Shown here: positions 58,860 through 64,000 of the stretch, in pieces | Layout of the letters: each line of letters starts with the position of its first letter | Numbering within the stretch: the first letter of the stretch is position 1 | Source: Streptomyces sp. ATexAB-D23 | GTDB lineage: Bacteria > Actinomycetota > Actinomycetes > Streptomycetales > Streptomycetaceae | Assembly (NCBI RefSeq): GCF_000373645.1 | Contig: NZ_KB892024.1 | Location: forward strand, 317,590-381,589 | Direction of reading: 5' to 3' | DNA: 64,000 nt | The notes under the pieces: model-generated | What the model was told of the DNA's origin: nothing | Seen by the model: the letters and a program-made list of their open reading frames with translations, nothing else | The model's database searches: none | Program-made: the position numbers and the translations under genes

Positions 58860-61349
58860 CTACTCACCGGGGTGGGCGAGCTCGATGTCGTGGCCGTCGA
58901 CCCCGTGACCGGCCACGGTCAGGGCACCGGCCACCGGCGGGTAGCCGGTCGCGATGACCGAGTACTCGCCCGCGTCCAGGTCGGCGAAGGCGTACGCCCC
59001 GTCCTCCCCGGTCGTCGAGTTGGCGATCACGTTGCCGGCCGCGTCGACCAGGGTGACCCGGGCGTCCGGCAGCGGGCGGCGGCTCGCACCAGCCCGCACG
59101 ATGCCCTGGACCAGCGCACCGGCCCGCAGCGCGGCCTCGACGCGGGTGATCCCCTGGCCGCCGATCTCGACCGGCAGGGCCAGCGGGCGGAATCCGGCCG
59201 CGTTGACCGCGACGGTCACCGCACCGGGGACCAGCTCACCGAAGGTGAAGTCGCCCGTCTCACCGGACTTGCCGGTGGCCAGCACGTCGCCGCGCACATC
59301 GGTCACGACGACCATGGCGTCCGCGACCGGCGTGCCGCTCTCGGCGGCCCGCACGATGCCGGCGAGGCCGCTCGTACCGGCGAGCAGGATGTCGTACGCC
59401 AGCGGCTCGTCGCCGACGACCACGGTGGAGGCCTGCGGCTGGAAGCCGTCGGCGGACGCGATCAGCACGTACGAACCGGCGCCCGGGGCGTCCAGGGTGT
59501 AACGGCCGTCGTCCTGTGCGGCGGCGATGCCCAGCTGACGGCCGCCGAGCGAGATCAGCGTGACGGCGGCCCGGCCGACGGGAGCGCCTTCGGCGCCGCG
59601 CACCACACCGTGGACGGCGGTGCCGCTCTTGGCGAAGTCCACCGGGGCGTCCGCGACCGTGCCCTCGGCCGTGTCCACCGCGGTGACTCCGGCGGCTCCC
59701 TCGGCGACGGCCTCGGCCGTACCCGCGGGGACCTCGGCGAGCGCCTCGGCCTTGTCGGGGCTGTCGTTGCCGGCCCTCGTCCTGAGCGCGACCTCCTTGA
59801 TGAAGATCGTGATCAGGAAGGCGACGAGCGCGGCCGGAGCGGCGTACAGGAAGACGTCACCGACGCCGTGCCCGTAGGCGGCCTCCACGACCGTACGGAA
59901 GGCCGGGGGCAGCTTGTCCAGGTCGGGGATACCCCCGCCGCCGGTACCGCCGTGGCCCAGGGCCGCACCCTCGGGACCGAGGTCCGCCAGGCCGGTCTTG
60001 ACGTAGTGGGTGACGCGGTTGGCCATGACGGCGCCCAGCGCCGAGACACCGATCGCACCACCGAGGGAACGGAAGAACGTGACGACGGAGCTGGCCGAAC
60101 CGAGGTCGGACGGGTCCACCTGGTTCTGCGTGGCGAGCACCAGGTTCTGCATCATCATGCCGATGCCGAGACCCATGACGAACATGTAGATCGCGATGTG
60201 CCAGTACGTCGTGTCGTAGCGGATCGTGCCGAGCATCCCCAGGCCGGCGGTGACCAGGAAGCCACCGCTGACCAGCCAGGCCTTCCAGCGGCCGGTCTTG
60301 GTGATGATCTGGCCGGAGAGGGTCGAGGAGAGGAACAGACCGCCGATCATCGGGATCGTCATCACACCGGACATCGTCGGCGACTTGCCGCGCGCCAGCT
60401 GGAAGTACTGGCTGAAGAAGACGGTGCCGGCGAACATCGCGATACCGACGAACAGCGAGGCCAGCGACGCGAGCGTGATGGTCCGGTTGCGGAAGAGACG
60501 CAGCGGGATGATCGGCTCGCTGGCCCGGGACTCGGTGAGGACGAAGAGCAGCGTCAGCACCACGGAGCCCGCGAGCATCACGCCGGTCTGCCAGGACATC
60601 CAGTCGTACTTGTCGCCCGCGAACGTCACCCACAGGAGCAGCAGCGAGACGGCGGCGCTGATGAAGAAGGCGCCGGTCCAGTCGACCTTGACCTCACGCT
60701 TGACGACCGGGAGCTTCAGGGTCTTCTGGAGCACGATGAGGGCGATGACCGCGAACGGCACACCCACGTAGAAGCACCAGCGCCAGCCCATCCAGCTGGT
60801 GTCGGTGATGACACCGCCGAGCAGCGGGCCGCCGACGGTGGCGACGGCGAAGACCGCGCCGAGGTAACCGCTGTAACGGCCGCGCTCGCGCGGGGCGATC
60901 ATCGCGGCCATCACGATCTGGGCGAGGGCGGAGAGACCGCCGACGCCGATGCCCTGCACGACACGGCAGGTGATCAGCATGCCGCTGCTGGTCGAGAGAC
61001 CGGCGACGACCGAACCGCCCACGTAGATGATCAGGGCTATCTGAACCAGCAGCTTCTTGCTGAACAGGTCGGCGAGCTTGCCCCACAGCGGGGTGGTCGC
61101 CGTCATCGCCAGCAGCGAGGCCGTGACGACCCAGGTGTAGGCGCTCTGTCCGCCGCCGAGGTCGGAGATGATCTCCGGCAGGGCGTTGGAGACGACGGTG
61201 GACGACAGGATCGCGACGAACATGCCGAGCAGCAGCCCGGTCAGTGCTTCCATGATCTGCCGGTGTGTCATCGGCGTGCCGTCGGAGGCGTCGTGCCCTC
61301 CGTGCTTGGCGTGGCCGCCCCGCACACCGCTCGGTGTGGTCGTAGCCAT
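58860..61349 (-). CDS. MFS transporter (DHA2) fused to tandem carboxypeptidase-regulatory-like domains
   Basis: This is an 829-residue protein. Residues 25-545 are a 14-helix EmrB/QacA-type exporter (VVSNALPEIISDLGGGQSAY, LWGKLADLFSKKLL, GGPLLGGVITDTSWMGWRW). After an Ala/Glu linker, residues 590-829 hold three repeats of a beta-sandwich domain (VHGVVRGAEGAPVGRAAVTL, LAGIVRAAESGTPVADAMVV, VQGIVRAGASRRPLPDARVT). These are carboxypeptidase-regulatory/CnaB-like. The fusion is unusual; the tail may bind a ligand or a partner such as the YceI protein. The MarR gene next to it is the likely regulator. Confidence 0.88.
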   Translation of the reverse strand: MATTTPSGVRGGHAKHGGHDASDGTPMTHRQIMEALTGLLLGMFVAILSSTVVSNALPEIISDLGGGQSAYTWVVTASLLAMTATTPLWGKLADLFSKKLLVQIALIIYVGGSVVAGLSTSSGMLITCRVVQGIGVGGLSALAQIVMAAMIAPRERGRYSGYLGAVFAVATVGGPLLGGVITDTSWMGWRWCFYVGVPFAVIALIVLQKTLKLPVVKREVKVDWTGAFFISAAVSLLLLWVTFAGDKYDWMSWQTGVMLAGSVVLTLLFVLTESRASEPIIPLRLFRNRTITLASLASLFVGIAMFAGTVFFSQYFQLARGKSPTMSGVMTIPMIGGLFLSSTLSGQIITKTGRWKAWLVSGGFLVTAGLGMLGTIRYDTTYWHIAIYMFVMGLGIGMMMQNLVLATQNQVDPSDLGSASSVVTFFRSLGGAIGVSALGAVMANRVTHYVKTGLADLGPEGAALGHGGTGGGGIPDLDKLPPAFRTVVEAAYGHGVGDVFLYAAPAALVAFLITIFIKEVALRTRAGNDSPDKAEALAEVPAGTAEAVAEGAAGVTAVDTAEGTVADAPVDFAKSGTAVHGVVRGAEGAPVGRAAVTLISLGGRQLGIAAAQDDGRYTLDAPGAGSYVLIASADGFQPQASTVVVGDEPLAYDILLAGTSGLAGIVRAAESGTPVADAMVVVTDVRGDVLATGKSGETGDFTFGELVPGAVTVAVNAAGFRPLALPVEIGGQGITRVEAALRAGALVQGIVRAGASRRPLPDARVTLVDAAGNVIANSTTGEDGAYAFADLDAGEYSVIATGYPPVAGALTVAGHGVDGHDIELAHPGE

Positions 61350-61372
61350 TTAAGTCCTTGTCCTTGCTTCTG

Positions 61373-61909
61373 TTACACGGGTGTACGGGTGTACGAGCCG
61401 TCGTGGCTGTCGGCCTGCCGGGGGCGGCAGTCGCCGCTGTGCTTCCCCGGGGCGCATCCTCCGGTGCCGCGACAGGAGAAGCTGTCGCGCAGCCGGGCCA
61501 GCAACGTGTTGAGCTGTCCGACTTCCTCGTCGGACCAATCCTGAAGATGACCGGCGAACATCTCGGTCGTCCGCCGGGAGAGGTCGTCGAGGACCCCTTC
61601 CCCCGCGGGGGTCAGCCGCAGAATGCGGGACCGCTTGTCCGCCGGGTCCGGGAACCGTTCGATCCAGCCGCGTTCCGCCACGTGGGCGACGTGCCGGCTG
61701 GTCACCGACATGTCGACCGAGAGGAGCTCGGCCAGCCGGCTGATCCGCATCTCCCCGTGCCGGCTCAGCAGAGTCAGTACGGCGGCGGACCCGCCAGGGC
61801 ACTCGGCGGGCAGGATGCGGGCGAGACCTCGCTTGACGGCTCCGATGGCGCTCAGCTGCCGGGCCAGTTCTTCGTACTGACTCCGTGCGGCCACGGAACC
61901 CCCAGACAT
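61373..61909 (-). CDS. MarR-family regulator
   Basis: The 178-residue protein has a winged helix (MRISRLAELLSVDMSVTSRH, WIERFPDPADKRSRILRLTP) and a Cys/Gly/His-containing tail (FSCRGTGGCAPGKHSGDC) that could sense oxidants or metal. It lies 23 bp upstream of the MFS-fusion gene on the same strand and likely controls it. Two TTGC..GCAA palindromes precede its start. Confidence 0.9.
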   Translation of the reverse strand: MSGGSVAARSQYEELARQLSAIGAVKRGLARILPAECPGGSAAVLTLLSRHGEMRISRLAELLSVDMSVTSRHVAHVAERGWIERFPDPADKRSRILRLTPAGEGVLDDLSRRTTEMFAGHLQDWSDEEVGQLNTLLARLRDSFSCRGTGGCAPGKHSGDCRPRQADSHDGSYTRTPV

Positions 61910-61929
61910 CTCATCTCACCGGCCATCTT

Positions 61930-61972
61930 GTTGCTTAGGGCAACCATAGAAGCCGTTGGTTGCTGCAGGCAA
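61930..61972. promoter_or_regulatory. Two MarR-type operators
   Basis: GTTGCTTAGGGCAAC (61930-61944) and TTGCTGCAGGCAA (61960-61972) are inverted repeats with the same TTGC/GCAA arms, 20-60 bases before the marR start. This is a classical autoregulatory layout. Confidence 0.75.
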
Positions 61973-62147
61973 ACGAAAAGGGGCTTGCTGGGGTAAAGGA
62001 ACGCAAAAGGCTGCGTAGGGTACTGGTCAAACCAGCAGGGTCTGCGGTAGAGGGGCGTCGGGTGTGGCGCGCGCCACAGGGGTGGTGGATCGGGAGGCGG
62101 AGCCCGGGGGTTGGGCCGTTCGGCCGAGTTCGCTAGTGTCCTGCGAC

Positions 62148-62369
62148 ATGGCACACAATCCCCACGCACCGCAGGGTCCCGAGGGCTCCCACGACCCGGC
62201 CGGCAGCACCCAGATGTTCCGCGCCTTCGTCGACGAGGGCGAGCCGCAGCGCCGGCAGCAGCCCGCGGCCGTCTCCTCCTCCTCTTCCGGGCCGAGGACC
62301 GGCCTGATCGTCGGGATCGTCGCGGTGGTCATCGTGCTCGGCGCGGTCGCCTGGCTCGCATTCGGCTGA
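62148..62369 (+). CDS. Small single-pass membrane protein, probably leaderless
   Basis: The 73-residue protein begins MAHNPHAPQGPEGSHDPAGS and ends in one hydrophobic helix (GLIVGIVAVVIVLGAVAWLA). There is no ribosome binding site. TAGTGT lies seven bases before the ATG with TTGGGC 18 bases further up, so the transcript probably starts at the ATG. Function unknown; conserved in appearance among Streptomyces. Confidence 0.7.
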   Translation: MAHNPHAPQGPEGSHDPAGSTQMFRAFVDEGEPQRRQQPAAVSSSSSGPRTGLIVGIVAVVIVLGAVAWLAFG

Positions 62370-62394
62370 CCGCCCCCCCGCTCCCCGTCCCTCG

Positions 62395-63204
62395 TCACTT
62401 CCAGGCGGCGGTGACGTCCCGGGTCTCGACACGCATACCCAGGGGCACCCGCCAGGCGTCCACACAGACGGTGTACGTCTTCTTCCGCGCCGCTCCCGCG
62501 TCGATCGGCGCGGGCAGCGGCGCTGTCGATTCCAGGGTCGCCCAGTCGACCCCCAGCCCGCCGATGACATGCGTGGCGAAGGTGACGGTCCCCGACCGCA
62601 CGGGCGCCCCTCCGCTGTTACGGAACTCCACGGTCACCTTCTCGCACCAGCGGTCGTCCGCCGCCGCCCGCACGGGCGCGCCCACGTGGAGCACGGCGGG
62701 TCCGGTGGGTGCGGTGGGACTGGTGGGGTCGCCGGGGTCCGTGGGCCGGGACGGGCTCGCGGGGGCAGTGGTGCCCGGAGTGCCGTGCGGGGGCGCTGTG
62801 GTTCCCGTGGCCGGTGCGGCGGGTGAGCCGGACGGTCCGGGTGAGCCGGTCGTACGGCCGGAGGCAGGTCCGGAGCCGGGCCCGGGGACGTATCCCGGGC
62901 CACCGGGCCGCGCCGTGTCCGAGCCCCCGCCTCCGGGCGCCCCCGGCGAGGGACTCGCGCCGCCGCCCCCCTTCGTACCGCTCCGGGCCCCGTCCAGCGG
63001 GATCAGCGTGACGCCGTCCGAGGGCGCGACGGCCCCCGAGGGCCCCCGGCCCGGCCCCGTGGCGGCCGCGCCGAGCGCCGTATAGCCGTCGTCGCCACCC
63101 GCCCCGCCGCAGCCCGCCGACGCGCCGCCCAGGAACAGCACGGCCGCCGACGCTGTGAGCAAGGCGCCTCGGCGGCCGGCGGTGACGCGTGTCTGACGTC
63201 GCAT
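62395..63204 (-). CDS. Putative secreted lipoprotein with Pro/Gly-rich linker
   Basis: The 269-residue protein has a signal peptide ending in the lipobox GGASAGC, a disordered Gly/Pro/Ser/Thr region (40-165) and a C-terminal beta-sandwich-like domain (about 170-269; VTVEFRNSGGAPVRSGTVTF, KTYTVCVDAWRVPLG). The domain resembles extracellular ligand or cellulose-binding-like folds without a clear family. Function unknown. Confidence 0.75.
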   Translation of the reverse strand: MRRQTRVTAGRRGALLTASAAVLFLGGASAGCGGAGGDDGYTALGAAATGPGRGPSGAVAPSDGVTLIPLDGARSGTKGGGGASPSPGAPGGGGSDTARPGGPGYVPGPGSGPASGRTTGSPGPSGSPAAPATGTTAPPHGTPGTTAPASPSRPTDPGDPTSPTAPTGPAVLHVGAPVRAAADDRWCEKVTVEFRNSGGAPVRSGTVTFATHVIGGLGVDWATLESTAPLPAPIDAGAARKKTYTVCVDAWRVPLGMRVETRDVTAAWK

Positions 63205-63266
63205 CGCGCCAGTGTGCCTGACGCGTCGTCAGTTATGAACCCCCGTAGCCCGGTTCGCGGTCCGGT

Positions 63267-64000
63267 TCAGTCGGCGATGAGCCCTTCCCTGAGCTGGGCG
63301 AGGGTGCGGGTCAGCAGGCGCGAGACGTGCATCTGGGAGATGCCGACCTCCTCGCCGATCTGCGACTGGGTCATGTTGGCGAAGAACCGCAGCATGATGA
63401 TCTGCCGTTCGCGCGGCGGGAGTTTGGCCAGCAGCGGCTTGAGCGACTCGCGGTACTCGACGCCTTCCAGCGCCGCGTCCTCGTAGCCCAGCCGGTCGGC
63501 CAGCGAGCCCTCGCCGCCGTCGTCCTCGGGGGAGGGCGAGTCGAGCGAGGAGGCGGTGTAGGCGTTGCCCACGGCGAGGCCGTCGACGACCTCCTCCTCG
63601 GAGACGCCGAGCGCCTTGGCCAGCTCCGGGACGGTCGGGGAGCGGTCGAGCTTCTGGGCGAGCTCGTCGCTGGCCCGGGTCAGGGCGAGGCGCAGCTCCT
63701 GGAGCCGGCGCGGCACGCGCACCGACCACGAGGTGTCGCGGAAGAACCGCTTGATCTCGCCGACGACGGTGGGCATCGCGAACGTCGGGAATTCGACGCC
63801 CCGTTCGCAGTCGAATCGGTCGATCGCCTTGATCAGGCCGATCGTGCCGACCTGGACGATGTCCTCCATCGGTTCGTTGCGGCTCCGGAACCGCGCCGCG
63901 GCGTAACGCACCAGCGGCAGGTTGAGCTCGATCAGTGTGTCCCGCACATAGGCGCGCTCCGGAGTGTCGGTTCCCCCGGGGCCCGGAGCGGGCCCCAGTG
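63267..64000 (-). CDS. RNA polymerase sigma factor, SigB/SigF/SigG type (5' end outside window)
   Basis: The frame is open to the right window edge (..PERAYVRDTLIELNLPLVRY), so the start is not seen. Region 2 (MEDIVQVGTIGLIKAIDRFD, EIKRFFRDTSWSVRVPRRLQ), region 3 and region 4 (LPPRERQIIMLRFFANMTQSQIG, QMHVSRLLTRTLAQLREGL) are those of the stress and sporulation sigma factors. Control by an anti-sigma/anti-anti-sigma pair is usual but no such genes are in view. Confidence 0.92.
   Translation of the reverse strand, partial: LGPAPGPGGTDTPERAYVRDTLIELNLPLVRYAAARFRSRNEPMEDIVQVGTIGLIKAIDRFDCERGVEFPTFAMPTVVGEIKRFFRDTSWSVRVPRRLQELRLALTRASDELAQKLDRSPTVPELAKALGVSEEEVVDGLAVGNAYTASSLDSPSPEDDGGEGSLADRLGYEDAALEGVEYRESLKPLLAKLPPRERQIIMLRFFANMTQSQIGEEVGISQMHVSRLLTRTLAQLREGLIAD

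Noticed and set aside
58110..61544. A 1144-codon rightward open frame over the MFS-fusion gene
   Set aside because: Antisense shadow of the transporter, rich in Gly/Arg/His with no domains.

Overview
The window is high-GC actinobacterial DNA, almost certainly a Streptomyces chromosome. The evidence is two actinomycete integrative and conjugative elements (AICEs) of the RepSA/Spd/TraSA type, a Streptomyces subtilisin inhibitor-like protein, ECF and SigB/F/G-type sigma factors, and many GTG starts in tightly overlapping operons.

Layout. (1) 1-8965 is the right-hand part of a first AICE. A leftward operon of small transfer-type genes (DUF3307, RRQRL zinc protein, cytosine methyltransferase, DUF2637/Spd-like coiled-coil protein, DUF6303, HExxH peptidase, DUF6284, a 30-aa ORF) is preceded by a leader resembling the rRNA antitermination region. 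Then come a GntR repressor with its operators, a P-loop kinase, an XRE-type regulator, and a 3' tRNA-Ser(UGA) remnant that marks the junction (att). (2) 8966-23578 is chromosomal: a divergent tRNA-Trp, a small secreted protein, and an operon matching the mycobacterial igr operon for sterol C3 side-chain removal (ChsE2-ChsH2-ChsE1-ChsH1-Ltp2). These are followed by a SigE-family sigma factor, an acyl-CoA ligase under a TetR-type palindrome, a 1569-aa PAS/receiver protein with a degenerate kinase core, a subtilisin inhibitor and tRNA-Ser(GCU). (3) 23610-35580 is a complete 11.9-kb AICE in tRNA-Arg(ACG), bounded by a perfect 90-bp direct repeat. It carries int, xis, repSA, spd genes, a TGT/DpdA-like protein, traSA, a korSA-like gntR, a NERD protein, an origin-like inverted repeat and an unknown cargo gene.

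(4) 35581-41318 holds an Imm1-like protein, a broken XRE regulator, a small secreted protein and a 1300-aa HTH-nSTAND-WD40 protein. (5) 41343-49078 holds an FAD oxidoreductase with its ECF41 sigma factor, a DUF2797 protein, an amidohydrolase, a two-component system and a solitary HMG-CoA reductase. (6) 49459-58633 holds a GT2-GtrA/GT39 glycosyltransferase pair, a secreted EEP phosphohydrolase, an MFS exporter with its TetR regulator, a 2-hydroxyacid dehydrogenase, an F420/FMN PPOX protein and a YceI protein. (7) 58860-64000 holds an MFS transporter fused to carboxypeptidase-regulatory-like domains, a MarR regulator, a leaderless small membrane protein, a lipoprotein and a partial SigB/F/G-type sigma factor.

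How they work together. In each AICE, a GntR/KorSA repressor is expected to hold the rep and transfer genes silent. RepSA would replicate the excised circle, TraSA would pump double-stranded DNA, and Spd proteins would spread it through the mycelium. The igr-like genes form one translationally coupled set expected to act as ChsE1-ChsE2 dehydrogenase, ChsH1-ChsH2 hydratase and Ltp2 aldolase. No other sterol genes are visible. All functions are inferred by reading the sequence; no database search was run.
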